From contig NZ_JH636435.1 of assembly GCF_000255655.1 (NCBI RefSeq), forward strand, positions 746,209 to 810,208: a DNA stretch of 64,000 nt, in the 5' to 3' direction. The notes below the pieces were generated by a model, which worked only from the letters and a program-made list of their open reading frames with translations, was not told where the DNA came from and made no database searches. Positions 27,210 through 36,171 of this stretch are shown here, in pieces. Source of the stretch: Schlesneria paludicola DSM 18645. GTDB lineage: Bacteria; Planctomycetota; Planctomycetia; Planctomycetales; Planctomycetaceae. The position numbers were made by a program, and so were the translations under genes. The first letter of the stretch is position 1, and every line of letters begins with the position of its first letter.

Positions 27210-28760
27210 ATGACGATTCTCAACGGTCCGCCGCAACTCATCATTTCGGCAGTCATTTTCAGCTTAGGAATGACGACCGTTGCCTTGGCAGCTCCACCAG
27301 CGCCGGCAGAGTTGGCCGCGCGCGTTGATCAACACCTGGCGGCGAAATGGCATGACGCGAACGTGCATCCCGCGCCGCTCGCAGAAGACAGTGTGTATGT
27401 CCGAAGAATCCATCTGGATCTCGTTGGACGAATCCCCACCGCGGGTGAAACTCGGCAATTTCTCGACGATCACAACGAACACAAGCGTGTGATCCTGGCC
27501 GATCGTCTGTTGATGTCTGCCGCTCACGCGCGGCACGCCGCCACGATCTGGCGCAGGCAATGGGTTCCTCAATCCGACTTAGTTCAATCGCTCCACTCCG
27601 ATGAAATCGAAAGCTGGCTCGCAGCTCAAGTTCGCGCGGGAACCGGATTCGATCAGGTTGTGCGTGAACTGCTTGTCGCGGTCCCCAAATCCAATCGCGA
27701 TGGTGCGCCAACCGCGTTTCTCGCCGCCAGCGAGTTCAAACCCGAAAATCTGGCCGCGAACAGCACACGTGCGTTTCTCGGACTGAACCTCGACTGCGCC
27801 CAATGCCATGACCACCCGTTCGCGCGCTGGACGCGAGATCAATTCTGGGAAACCGCGGCATTTTTCAATCGACCGGCCACAACCGAAACGCAGCCCGTCG
27901 GATTGGCGATCTCCATTCCAGGCAGCTCCAGAACCGTCACACCACGTTTTCTCGCTGGTGCATCACCAACGTGGCCCACCCCCTTGGGCGATGAAACAGG
28001 TCGTAATGTACTCGCCAGTTGGATCACGTCCAAACAAAATCCATTTTTTGCCCGCAATCTCGCCAATCGTGTCTGGGCACAACTCTTCGGAATCGGACTG
28101 GTCGAACCGCTGGATGATCTGAACCACGAGAATCCCCCGAGCCACCCCGAACTGCTTGATGAACTTGCCCAATCACTGATAGAGCAGGATTTCAATCTGA
28201 ATCGCTTGATCCAAAGCCTGGTCATGACAAATGCCTATCAACGGTCCAGCCACTGCGACTTGCCCACAGTGGCTGGACTCGATGCCACAGACGACCGGCT
28301 CTTTGTTCGATTCGGTGTACGCGGACTGACGGGCGAACAACTCTATGACAGCCTACGTACCGCGGCCGGCATGTCGGCCGAGCGAGAGGATCTTGATCCA
28401 CAAAATGCCTCGCGAGAACGATCACGCTTCGCGGAGCGATTCCGAATTGAACGGACCTCGAATGCCCAGCGATCAATCCTGCAATCGCTGTCATTGATGA
28501 ACGGTTCAATGATGTCGGAGCTAGCGGATATCGGAAAGTCGCCGACACTCCGCGCCATCGCCGAAACGCCGTTCCTCGACTCCCAAGGACGGATCGAGGC
28601 GTTATTTCTTGCAACGATCAGCAGACCGGCAACGAACGAAGAACGTGAGCTGTATGTGACGTACATCGATCAGGGTTCGTCATCGGAAGACTCGAAGTCC
28701 CGTCTCGCTGACATCTTCTGGGCCCTGCTGAACAGTGCGGAATTCAGCACAAACCACTGA
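27210..28760 (+). CDS. DUF1549/DUF1553 secreted protein
   Basis: A 516-residue exported protein with a signal peptide at residues 1-27. Residues about 30-200 are DUF1549 (YVRRIHLDLVGRIPTAGE; LGLNLDCAQCHDHPFARWT with a CxxCH motif). Residues about 250-510 are DUF1553 (NPFFARNLANRVWAQLFG, TNAYQRSS). These planctomycete proteins are usually found beside DUF1501 proteins and may be cell-surface or periplasmic haem proteins; no reaction is established. It lacks the extra N-terminal cytochrome-type domain of the longer relatives. It is the first gene of a six-gene operon. ATG at 27210 is chosen because the signal peptide starts there. Confidence 0.82.
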   Translation: MTILNGPPQLIISAVIFSLGMTTVALAAPPAPAELAARVDQHLAAKWHDANVHPAPLAEDSVYVRRIHLDLVGRIPTAGETRQFLDDHNEHKRVILADRLLMSAAHARHAATIWRRQWVPQSDLVQSLHSDEIESWLAAQVRAGTGFDQVVRELLVAVPKSNRDGAPTAFLAASEFKPENLAANSTRAFLGLNLDCAQCHDHPFARWTRDQFWETAAFFNRPATTETQPVGLAISIPGSSRTVTPRFLAGASPTWPTPLGDETGRNVLASWITSKQNPFFARNLANRVWAQLFGIGLVEPLDDLNHENPPSHPELLDELAQSLIEQDFNLNRLIQSLVMTNAYQRSSHCDLPTVAGLDATDDRLFVRFGVRGLTGEQLYDSLRTAAGMSAEREDLDPQNASRERSRFAERFRIERTSNAQRSILQSLSLMNGSMMSELADIGKSPTLRAIAETPFLDSQGRIEALFLATISRPATNEERELYVTYIDQGSSSEDSKSRLADIFWALLNSAEFSTNH

Positions 28761-28782
28761 TATTGATCCTGGAGCTTTTGGA

Positions 28783-29820
28783 ATGCGAAGAACTCTCGAA
28801 TGCATCGCATGTCCTCGTAGAACACCGCCCGTTCGCGAGACACGGCACACCATCGTCCCTTCGCCGGTCGGCAAACGATGTCGCGGATTTACGCTGATCG
28901 AACTTCTGGTGGTGATCGCGATCATCGCACTGTTGGTCTCGTTGCTGCTACCAGCCGTTCAGCAGACGCGAGAAGCCGCGCGAAACACGCAATGTAAGAA
29001 CAATCTCAAACAAATCGGCCTTGGCTTTCACAATTTCGGCGCGTCCTACGACGGCCGTATTCCAAGCAACTCAACGCTGTATCGCAACCCCACTGCGGTT
29101 GCGTGGCCGTTCTTCGGCCTGACGAGCCCTTATGGTAGTTGGAGCACCGAGATTCTGCCTTACCTCGAAAGCGGCAACCTGTTCGTTCAATACGACCCTA
29201 AGAAAGACTGGTGGGATAACACGGGAAGTAACGCGACCGTCGCGGCCTACAAGAATCCCATGTACTTATGCCCCTCGGCTCCCAATTCCGATCGCGTCAT
29301 GATCACGACGAACACGAACGGATACACATTCAATGCACGCCCCGCGGACTATGTCGGCGTGGGAGGCATGTACGACACCGCCGCAGGCGCTGCGTACTAT
29401 CATCGCGGTGTCTTGCAGGCGAAAGAATCCGATCAGCCCACTCGGTTCCGAGATATTACCGACGGGCTTTCGAATACCATCTGCATCGTCGAAATCTCGG
29501 ACAAGCCCAATCAGTGGCGCGCGGGCAAGTTGTTTAAGAGCAATGCCGATCAGATCTTCAATTGCGCCGCCTGCGTCAACGGGCAATGGGCCTCGCCCAA
29601 TTGGAACGACTTGCGGGGATACAGCTTTGATGGGGTCACCGCATTTGGACAATGCGCGGTGAACTGTTCAAACGGTGCCTCGGTCTATGCATTTCACTCA
29701 GGAGGAGCCAACGTTCTGCTGGGGGACGGATCGGTCCGATTCCTTCGAGCTGGCTTCTCGCGTGACATCTTGGTCAAGCTGGTCAGCATCGCCGAAGGTG
29801 ACGTCGCCGGTGAATATTGA
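28783..29820 (+). CDS. Pseudopilin-like DUF1559 protein (H-X9-DG)
   Basis: A 345-residue protein with a type IV prepilin N-terminus. The cleavage site is Gly35-Phe36 in RGFTLIELLVVIAIIAL, with Glu at +5. The positively charged leader of about 35 residues is long. The body contains the DUF1559 domain and the planctomycete-specific H-X9-DG motif (FHSGGANVLLGDGSVRF) near the C-terminus. Such proteins are abundant in Planctomycetes and are thought to be processed by prepilin peptidase and displayed at the membrane; no function is proven. ATG at 28783 follows GGAG by eight bases. Only 22 bases separate it from the preceding gene. Confidence 0.88.
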   Translation: MRRTLECIACPRRTPPVRETRHTIVPSPVGKRCRGFTLIELLVVIAIIALLVSLLLPAVQQTREAARNTQCKNNLKQIGLGFHNFGASYDGRIPSNSTLYRNPTAVAWPFFGLTSPYGSWSTEILPYLESGNLFVQYDPKKDWWDNTGSNATVAAYKNPMYLCPSAPNSDRVMITTNTNGYTFNARPADYVGVGGMYDTAAGAAYYHRGVLQAKESDQPTRFRDITDGLSNTICIVEISDKPNQWRAGKLFKSNADQIFNCAACVNGQWASPNWNDLRGYSFDGVTAFGQCAVNCSNGASVYAFHSGGANVLLGDGSVRFLRAGFSRDILVKLVSIAEGDVAGEY

Positions 29821-29842
29821 TCGAATTCTGCAGAGACGCTCG

Positions 29843-30289
29843 ATGACAATCAGGTCAGGCTTTTTCCCGATCCAATTCACATTGTTCTACGTTGCCCTGG
29901 CGGCCGCCGGATGCGCCAAGCCGGCTCAACCGAAAGACGCTGTACCCGTCTTCCCCGTCACTGGCAACCTGGTCTACGAAGGAGAATCGATGATCGGAGC
30001 CGTCATCACATTCCATTCAAACGAGCGGCAGCTGACGGCTCAGGGGATTGCAGACGAGCTCGGCGTCTATTCGCTTACAACCTATCTATCGAACGACGGC
30101 GCAGCGGCAGGCGACTACGTTGTGACGATCCATTGGCCATCCACACCACAGGCAGCCCCTTCGGCCGCAGATCCTGACCCGCCGCTGCCACCCGATCGCC
30201 TGAAGTCCACCTATACGAATGGGAAATCATCCAAGCTTCGAGCAACCGTCAACAAGTGTCCGAACTCCATCGATTTCGAACTACCCTGA
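29843..30289 (+). CDS. Small lipoprotein with transthyretin-like beta domain
   Basis: A 148-residue exported lipoprotein. A hydrophobic leader ends in the lipobox LAAAGC, so Cys24 would be lipidated. The rest (about residues 35-148) resembles a carboxypeptidase-regulatory/transthyretin-like beta-sandwich (VTGNLVYEGESMIGAVITF, then GDYVVTI). Planctomycete operons often place such lipoproteins beside H-X9-DG pseudopilins, as here, flanked by two of them with gaps of about 20 bases. ATG at 29843 has only a weak GAGAC site. Confidence 0.75.
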   Translation: MTIRSGFFPIQFTLFYVALAAAGCAKPAQPKDAVPVFPVTGNLVYEGESMIGAVITFHSNERQLTAQGIADELGVYSLTTYLSNDGAAAGDYVVTIHWPSTPQAAPSAADPDPPLPPDRLKSTYTNGKSSKLRATVNKCPNSIDFELP

Positions 30290-30309
30290 ACGGTAGTGGA
30301 ACCAAACCC

Positions 30310-31227
30310 ATGAACGCCATCCGCCACGGGTTCGCCCTGAACGAACTGATTGTCCTGATCGCACTCGTTACACTGACGATGGGCATCGCAACGCCGGCGA
30401 TCGTAGTTTCGCGCGATGCCGCTCGACAGAACCGCTGTGCCGCCAATCTTCGCGAAATCGGTGCCGGGGCGCATGGCTTTGCCGAGTCCAACGACCAGAT
30501 GTTGCCCTTCAATCAGCTTGCGGCTCCGTTCGGAAGTTGGAATACACAGCTACTGCCTCACATCGGACGCGAGAAGCTCGCGCGTGACTACAACCCCGGT
30601 CACGACTGGTGGGCCAGCAAGAATTCGCCAAATCGCGCCGTGGTAAGTGCCCGCGTCGAAACATTTCTGTGCCCCGCGGCGCCGCATCCCGACCGACAAG
30701 TCCTGACCATGGATCCAGAAACCGAGGGACAAAGTTTTCTCGCGGGCGCGACGGACTATGTGGGATCAGCGGGTGCCTACTATCAAGACAATCAGCAACA
30801 CAACCTGCATCCTGGCGCCATGCACCACCGAACGCTCGTCAAACGGCTTCGAATTCCGGACATCGTCGACGGCACGTCGCAGACGTTGCTCGTCGTCGAA
30901 ATGGCGGATAAGCCCAATTCCTGGCAGGCGGGTCGACTCGCTGATGACCGAACCGACAAACCTCAATCCACCTCTTTGTCTGGACAGTGGGCCGCCCCTA
31001 ACTGGAACCATCTGCGATCGCATACGGCCGATGGCACGAGCGCCTTTGGTCCTTGTGCGGTGAACTGCAGCAACGGCGCGGCCATCTATGGATTTCATTC
31101 CGGTGGCGCCAACGTGCTGTTCGTCGATGGTTCGGTCCGTTTTCTCAAAGCGGGCATGTCACAAGAATTGTTGATCGCGCTTGTCAGTTATGCGGGGGGC
31201 GAACTCATCGCTTCCGCTGACGATTAG
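30310..31227 (+). CDS. Second pseudopilin-like DUF1559 protein (H-X9-DG)
   Basis: A 305-residue paralogue of the gene at 28783-29820. The prepilin site is GFALNELIVLIALVTL, which keeps the Gly at -1, Phe at +1 and Glu at +5 but replaces the standard FTLIE with FALNE. The leader is short, about eight residues. The H-X9-DG motif is intact (FHSGGANVLFVDGSVRF). Having two pseudopilins around a lipoprotein in one transcription unit suggests a heteromeric assembly or a tandem duplication with divergence. ATG at 30310 is chosen; the ribosome-binding site is weak. Confidence 0.85.
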   Translation: MNAIRHGFALNELIVLIALVTLTMGIATPAIVVSRDAARQNRCAANLREIGAGAHGFAESNDQMLPFNQLAAPFGSWNTQLLPHIGREKLARDYNPGHDWWASKNSPNRAVVSARVETFLCPAAPHPDRQVLTMDPETEGQSFLAGATDYVGSAGAYYQDNQQHNLHPGAMHHRTLVKRLRIPDIVDGTSQTLLVVEMADKPNSWQAGRLADDRTDKPQSTSLSGQWAAPNWNHLRSHTADGTSAFGPCAVNCSNGAAIYGFHSGGANVLFVDGSVRFLKAGMSQELLIALVSYAGGELIASADD

Positions 31228-31270
31228 TCCCATTCACTCGTCCCGTTCATCCCGTTCCTGGAGCCTGATT

Positions 31271-32563
31271 GTGAACAGATCGCTGCACTCATTGAGCCGC
31301 CGAGACTGGCTTCGCGCGGCCGCGATCGGCATCGGATCGGCCGCCGGATCGATGTCAGGTTGGCTGGGCGCGCTCGCAAACGACGCACCTCGTAAGCCGC
31401 TGAAGTCCGTCATTGTCCTGTGGATGAATGGCGGCCCCGCCACAATCGATCTGTGGGATCTCAAGCCGGAAAACCCCAATGGCGGCCCATTTCGGCCGAT
31501 TGAAACCGCCGCACCCGGCCTTTTGATCGGAGAACATCTCCCGAAACTGGCTCCGTACGGCAAAGACCTGGCCATCGTTCGATCGATGTCGACGAAAGAA
31601 GGGGACCACGAGCGAGCATCGTTCCTTCTGCGCACTGGCTATACCCCCGTGGGTGCCATTCAGTTCCCCTCCGTTGGAGCGGTTCTCGCGAAAGAACTGA
31701 GAACGGAATCAAACGATTTGCCGAACTTCGTCAGCGTCGCCCCCACACGTTACGCGGAATCGCTGAGCGGTGGATTTCTTGGTCCACAGCACGATCCACT
31801 CGTCCTTGGAGATTCGGCCTCACCCGCTGATGGATTGAAAGTGGCCGATCTGAACCGGGGCGCGAACGTTACCGAGATTTCGCAGTCCTCACGACTCAGC
31901 ATCCTGAAAGACATGGATCGCCGCTTCGCCGTGACGCGAAACTCAGCGGTCACGGCGAGCATCCAATCCGCCACCGATCGGGCGGTGCGGCTCATGCGTC
32001 CAGAAGCAGCAGCAGCCTTTAACCTTGAAGAGGAAACCGCACAGACCCGCGCGGCCTATGGCAATGGACAGTTCGGGCAGGGGGTGCTCCTGGCACGCCG
32101 CCTGGTCGAATGTGGCGTCCCCTTTGTCGAAGTCACGCTCGATGGTTGGGACACACATCAGAACAACTTTGAACGCGTCAGAGACCTGTGCGGCACACTC
32201 GACGCCGCGTTTTCGTCATTGCTCAGTGACCTCAAATCACGCGGTTTGCTCGAATCCACGCTCGTCGTTTGTCAGGGTGAGTTCGGTCGTACTCCCAAGA
32301 TCAACAATAATACCGGCCGCGATCATTGGCCCGCGTCCTGGGCCGTCGCACTCGCCGGCGGCGGACTTCAAACAGGAAAAACCATCGGCAGCACAAACGA
32401 GGATGGAACCACAGTCGCAGATCAACGCGTTTCCGCTCCGGACTTGATTGCCACAATTGCGAAGTCCGTCGGTGTCGATCCTCAAAAGCAGAATATGTCG
32501 AACGTGGGTCGGCCAATTCGCGTTGCCGCGCCCGACGCCAAACCGATCTTGGAACTTCTATGA
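31271..32563 (+). CDS. DUF1501 protein with Tat signal
   Basis: A 430-residue exported protein with a twin-arginine signal (SRRDWLRAAAIGIGSAAG). The rest is a sulfatase-like alkaline-phosphatase-fold domain of the DUF1501 family: VIVLWMNGGPATIDLWDLKP, EGDHERASFLL, and CQGEFGRTPKINNNTGRDHW near the C-terminus, where the conserved Gly-Arg-Asp-His-Trp stretch is intact. No reaction is established. GTG at 31271 follows GGAGC by about seven bases. The stop overlaps the next start as ATGA, which indicates coupled translation. DUF1501 genes are usually neighbours of DUF1549/DUF1553 genes, here four genes upstream. Confidence 0.85.
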   Translation: MNRSLHSLSRRDWLRAAAIGIGSAAGSMSGWLGALANDAPRKPLKSVIVLWMNGGPATIDLWDLKPENPNGGPFRPIETAAPGLLIGEHLPKLAPYGKDLAIVRSMSTKEGDHERASFLLRTGYTPVGAIQFPSVGAVLAKELRTESNDLPNFVSVAPTRYAESLSGGFLGPQHDPLVLGDSASPADGLKVADLNRGANVTEISQSSRLSILKDMDRRFAVTRNSAVTASIQSATDRAVRLMRPEAAAAFNLEEETAQTRAAYGNGQFGQGVLLARRLVECGVPFVEVTLDGWDTHQNNFERVRDLCGTLDAAFSSLLSDLKSRGLLESTLVVCQGEFGRTPKINNNTGRDHWPASWAVALAGGGLQTGKTIGSTNEDGTTVADQRVSAPDLIATIAKSVGVDPQKQNMSNVGRPIRVAAPDAKPILELL

Positions 32564-34146
32564 TCCGCCGCATGCTGAACCTGCTGATGCTGATCAGCAT
32601 TGCCGTGCCACTTGGCCTCAGCACAAGATCGGTCGCAGATGAAACGATTGAACACGCGCGTCAACCAGAGCACGTACCTCCGTCGATCGAGCTTCTTTTC
32701 ATGACCGTCGATCTCCCTTCGCGCTTCGAACTTCAGATCGAGTTGGATGGCGTTCCAATTCGTGATATCTGGGAGACGATATTCGCTCGCTTGTTCGAGT
32801 TTTTTGATCGCGATGCGAATGGATCGCTCGACGAAACCGAAGTGACCCGATTGCCCTCTCCGTTTGCCATTCGTCAAATCCTCTGGGGACGATTCGCCCT
32901 CGACAGCGGAAGCAATCCACCGCTCCATCAACTGGATTCCAACGCCAACCATTCGGTTAGCAAGGAGGAATTGTCCGCTTACTATCGTCAGAGTGGACTT
33001 GGCGACCTGTTGATAGGGGTCGGAAAAACGTCGACAACCGAGGCGCTGAATGACGCCCTCATCAGTTCGGTCGATCTCAATCAAGACGGCTTCGCGGATG
33101 AATTCGAATGGCAGTCAGCGGTCGACTTGATTGAACGGCGTGACAGCAATGACGACGAACAGATTGGCCCCGGTGAACTGGTCACCAGATCGGCCTATCC
33201 GGGCGCTGTCGGTTCTATCTTCTTGCGCCCACCCGTTCCGGGCGAAGCGCCAAATCCGGTCGTTGCAGCACTTCCCTTCATCTTGCTTCCAAGAGAATCG
33301 CTCGCCCCAAAACTGATCGTGGATTTGCTAAACGCATCCAACTCAACAAATCGTCGAATTGATTCACACCAGATCGTCGCAATGCTGGAAAGCCCTCCTG
33401 AATCGTCGTGCAGAATTCAGGCAAAGACGACCACCGAAGGAATCCAGTTTGCCTATCCTTCGACCGAATTTTCAGTCCCACCCAATGGCCCGCGAATCGC
33501 CCCTGCGGGACCGGTAAGACTCGCAATGCGTTGTGATCAGGGAAAACTGGCAGCACAAAGCGTCACAGCGAGAAAGCAGTTTGAAGCCTTGTTCGCAGAA
33601 TTCGATACAGACTCTAATGGAACGCTCTCCCCACAAGAACTCTCGGCCCCGCGAGCCCGAGCCTTGGGACAAATCGCAAAGGTCGCAGATTGTGACCACA
33701 ACGGATCGATCAGCCGAACCGAGTTTTCCACCTGGCTTGATCTCATGGACCAGATCGCCCGGGGACATCTGCTGCTCACGATCATCGATCATGGCTGCGG
33801 CCTGTTCGAACTCATTGATCAGAACCATGACGGCGCTTTGTCGAGACGAGAACTGCGCGCTGCCGCCGATCGATTGCGGACTGCCGACTGTTTTCGCGAC
33901 GGGCGTTTGAATCGGAACGCGTTGCCGCATCATCTGCTGGCGGTTGTCAGCCACGGTCATCCCCAGTCGCCCCTTGGTCGCCCCGATCGTCAGGGACCGG
34001 CCTGGTTTCAAGCGATGGATCGAAATGGAGACGGCGATCTCTCTCGCCGCGAATTCACCGGCCCCACCGAAATCTTCCAAAAATTCGATCTGAATCGAGA
34101 CGGGTATGTCGATCACCAGGAAGCGGATCCTGATGGCAGGAAATAG
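32560..34146 (+). CDS. Secreted protein with nine EF-hand calcium-binding loops
   Basis: A 528-residue exported protein with a signal peptide (about residues 1-26). Nine canonical 12-residue EF-hand loops are seen, at residues 83-94, 126-137, 172-183, 195-206, 349-360, 377-388, 420-431, 487-498 and 510-521, each with Asp at 1 and Glu at 12. A tenth site near 443 has lost its key Glu. A long non-EF stretch (about 210-340) separates the first four from the last five. It probably binds calcium outside the cytoplasm, in pairs or larger arrays. The ATG overlaps the DUF1501 stop (ATGA), and GGAACTTCT precedes it. It ends the six-gene operon. Confidence 0.87.
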   Translation: MIRRMLNLLMLISIAVPLGLSTRSVADETIEHARQPEHVPPSIELLFMTVDLPSRFELQIELDGVPIRDIWETIFARLFEFFDRDANGSLDETEVTRLPSPFAIRQILWGRFALDSGSNPPLHQLDSNANHSVSKEELSAYYRQSGLGDLLIGVGKTSTTEALNDALISSVDLNQDGFADEFEWQSAVDLIERRDSNDDEQIGPGELVTRSAYPGAVGSIFLRPPVPGEAPNPVVAALPFILLPRESLAPKLIVDLLNASNSTNRRIDSHQIVAMLESPPESSCRIQAKTTTEGIQFAYPSTEFSVPPNGPRIAPAGPVRLAMRCDQGKLAAQSVTARKQFEALFAEFDTDSNGTLSPQELSAPRARALGQIAKVADCDHNGSISRTEFSTWLDLMDQIARGHLLLTIIDHGCGLFELIDQNHDGALSRRELRAAADRLRTADCFRDGRLNRNALPHHLLAVVSHGHPQSPLGRPDRQGPAWFQAMDRNGDGDLSRREFTGPTEIFQKFDLNRDGYVDHQEADPDGRK

Positions 34147-34375
34147 CGCGAGAAGGGGCCCACACGTCCGGCGACCTTTCGAAGCCGACTTCAAGTTGAA
34201 TTGTGATCTGTAACGGATGCATCCCACGCCGGACGACCAAGCCTGAGCTCGAATTCCGTTCCTGTCGCCCGGCCCTGATAACACCGACCAGCAATACCCA
34301 GAGATCCCTCCTGAATTCAGACGAAGCAGACCAGACGACTCTTGTACTTTCACCAGCCGCAGAATACTTTGACAC

Positions 34376-34390
34376 TGAGACTCAGTCTCA
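34376..34390. promoter_or_regulatory. 15-bp palindrome with 7-1-7 Fur-box-like layout
   Basis: The sequence TGAGACTCAGTCTCA is a perfect inverted repeat around a central base. It matches 10 of 14 arm positions of the E. coli Fur-type consensus TGATAATnATTATCA. It is in a gene-free region and is followed by an AT-rich stretch (TTAAAATAG). A metalloregulator operator is possible, but no iron-related gene is adjacent. Confidence 0.3.
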
Positions 34391-34543
34391 TTAAAATAGC
34401 TGACATTGCGGTGGCGATTGAGCAGTTCGGGTGCCATTTGCGATCACTGCCATTCAAAACGGCAACAAGTGACCGCCGTCTCTATACATCACCGCAACTC
34501 GCGACATATTTGCGCTTTAAGAACACGTCACCATGCAAGCTAG

Positions 34544-34600
34544 CGCAATACCGGCCGGGACCTCCAATGCCTTCACTGTCCATCGCCGGTCGGTATTGCG
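34544..34600 (+). promoter_or_regulatory. Long leader hairpin upstream of the beta-propeller gene
   Basis: The arms CGCAATACCGGCCGG (34544-34558) and CCGGTCGGTATTGCG (34586-34600) can pair over 15 positions, with one G-T step that would be a G-U wobble in RNA. The loop is 27 bases. No T-run follows. It could be a leader structure, a protein site or the late terminator of the operon that ends at 34146. Confidence 0.45.
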
Positions 34601-34663
34601 ATTTCCACAACCCGCGTTCGAAACCTTGGAACGCGCCATGATTTTCAGATCGAGAGAGGATGA

Positions 34664-36112
34664 ATGAGAAAACTTAACCACTGCAACAGGCCCCAAAAAG
34701 CGATCACTTTGCCGTGGGGGCTCGGCGTGTCCGTCGTCTGGCTGACACTGATATCGTTCGTGACAACTCCGTCAGTGATGTCGAAGGACTGGACGCGATT
34801 TCAAGACTCCGCCAGCGCGGAGGGATCCCTGTCCTCGGTTCCACTGTCCTGGTCTCCACAGAAACATATCCTCTGGACGGCTGCGATCACGGGCTACGGC
34901 CAATCGAGTCCGGTCACTTGGGGCGGCAAGGTCTTCATCACGTCCATTTCAGGACCGAAAAAAGAGCAATGCCATATTGCCGCATACGACCTTAAATCTG
35001 GTGCGCGGCTGTGGCAACACGATCTCGAGGCTGCGTCACAGGCGGAAAACACCAACTATGTGAGCCGGGCGGCACCGACACCGGTCGTCGATGCATCTGG
35101 CGTTTACTGCTTCTTTGAGGGTGGTAACTTGCTGGCGATTTCACATGGCGGAGAATTGCTGTGGCAACGTGATCTGATCAAAGAATACGGCGAGATTAAC
35201 TCCCGTCACGGAATCTCCGCTTCGCTGGAACATCTGGATCAGCGGCTTTTTGTCTGGGTCGAGCGACAGGACGAGCCTTACATCCTGGCGATTGAGAAAC
35301 CAACCGGCAAGAACTTGTGGAAGGTGCCCGGCATCGGTTCCACCAGTTGGGCAAGCCCCCGGCTGGTACCAGTATTGTCAGGACATCATCTGGTGCTGAG
35401 CGCGGTGGGGAGTGTGACCGGCCTTGATCCCCAAACAGGCACAAGACTTTGGCGGGTCGAGGGCATCACGGGCAACTCATCCCCGACACCCGCCCCTGCG
35501 GGCGACGGGCGTTTTTTGATCGGCGCCACGGTCGGACGCGGCGAAGCCGATTCTGGTAAGGCATCGGCCTCCAATGGCCTGGTTGCGATCAAACGCCTCG
35601 ACGACGGCACTTTCAACGCCGACTTCGTATGGCGAGCCAAGCGCGCGACCTGCTCGTTCGGATCGCCACTTGTTCACCGTGATCAAGCCTATTTCGTGAA
35701 TGCAACGGGTGTCGTGTTCTGCCTCGACCTCGCGACGGGCGAAGAGAAATTCTCGAGTCGACTGGCGGAAAGCACCTGGGCGACACCGTTTGTCATTAAC
35801 GACCGCATCTGTTTCTTCGGAAAGAGTGGAACTGTATCGGTCATCGCGACGGGTCCTGAGTTCGACAAGGTCGCCGAGAATCAAACTTGGGAAGCGGCTC
35901 CACCCGCCGCAGAACCGGAACGATCAACTGCCGAGCGGCCCCCAGAGGAGAAACCCGCAAATCCGCTCGCGGCAGGAGAACGTCGGGGCGGCGGACGCGG
36001 AGCTCCCGGGGCCGGCGGAGGCCCCGTACTTTATGCCGCCGTTTTGACTAACGACCGCCTACTGATTCGCCGCGGCGATCGACTGTACTGCATCGGCAGC
36101 GACGCACAGTAA
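34664..36112 (+). CDS. Exported PQQ-like beta-propeller repeat protein
   Basis: A 482-residue protein with an N-terminal hydrophobic signal or anchor (about residues 17-38). Most of the chain is built of PQQ-like/WD-type beta-propeller blades, seen as recurring segments such as AYDLKSGARLWQHDL, LAIEKPTGKNLWKVPG, GLDPQTGTRLWRVEG and CLDLATGEEKFSS. The blade tryptophans are typical of outer-membrane-assembly and alcohol-dehydrogenase-like propellers. A low-complexity Pro/Glu/Gly-rich insertion near residues 410-455 precedes the last blade. No haem or catalytic motif is seen, so enzymatic activity cannot be claimed. GAGAGAGG sits just upstream of the ATG. Confidence 0.8.
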   Translation: MRKLNHCNRPQKAITLPWGLGVSVVWLTLISFVTTPSVMSKDWTRFQDSASAEGSLSSVPLSWSPQKHILWTAAITGYGQSSPVTWGGKVFITSISGPKKEQCHIAAYDLKSGARLWQHDLEAASQAENTNYVSRAAPTPVVDASGVYCFFEGGNLLAISHGGELLWQRDLIKEYGEINSRHGISASLEHLDQRLFVWVERQDEPYILAIEKPTGKNLWKVPGIGSTSWASPRLVPVLSGHHLVLSAVGSVTGLDPQTGTRLWRVEGITGNSSPTPAPAGDGRFLIGATVGRGEADSGKASASNGLVAIKRLDDGTFNADFVWRAKRATCSFGSPLVHRDQAYFVNATGVVFCLDLATGEEKFSSRLAESTWATPFVINDRICFFGKSGTVSVIATGPEFDKVAENQTWEAAPPAAEPERSTAERPPEEKPANPLAAGERRGGGRGAPGAGGGPVLYAAVLTNDRLLIRRGDRLYCIGSDAQ

Positions 36113-36171
36113 ATCCGGTTCCCCAGTTCCAGCGATCGCTGCGACGGCAAGCACCACATCTCGACATCATC

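Larger units (their letters stand above)
34147..34663. other. Gene-free region with two inverted repeats
   Basis: About 520 bases without a supported gene. It contains a 15-bp perfect palindrome at 34376-34390 and a long-armed hairpin at 34544-34600, both listed separately. The hairpin lies 64 bases upstream of the next gene. Confidence 0.5.
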
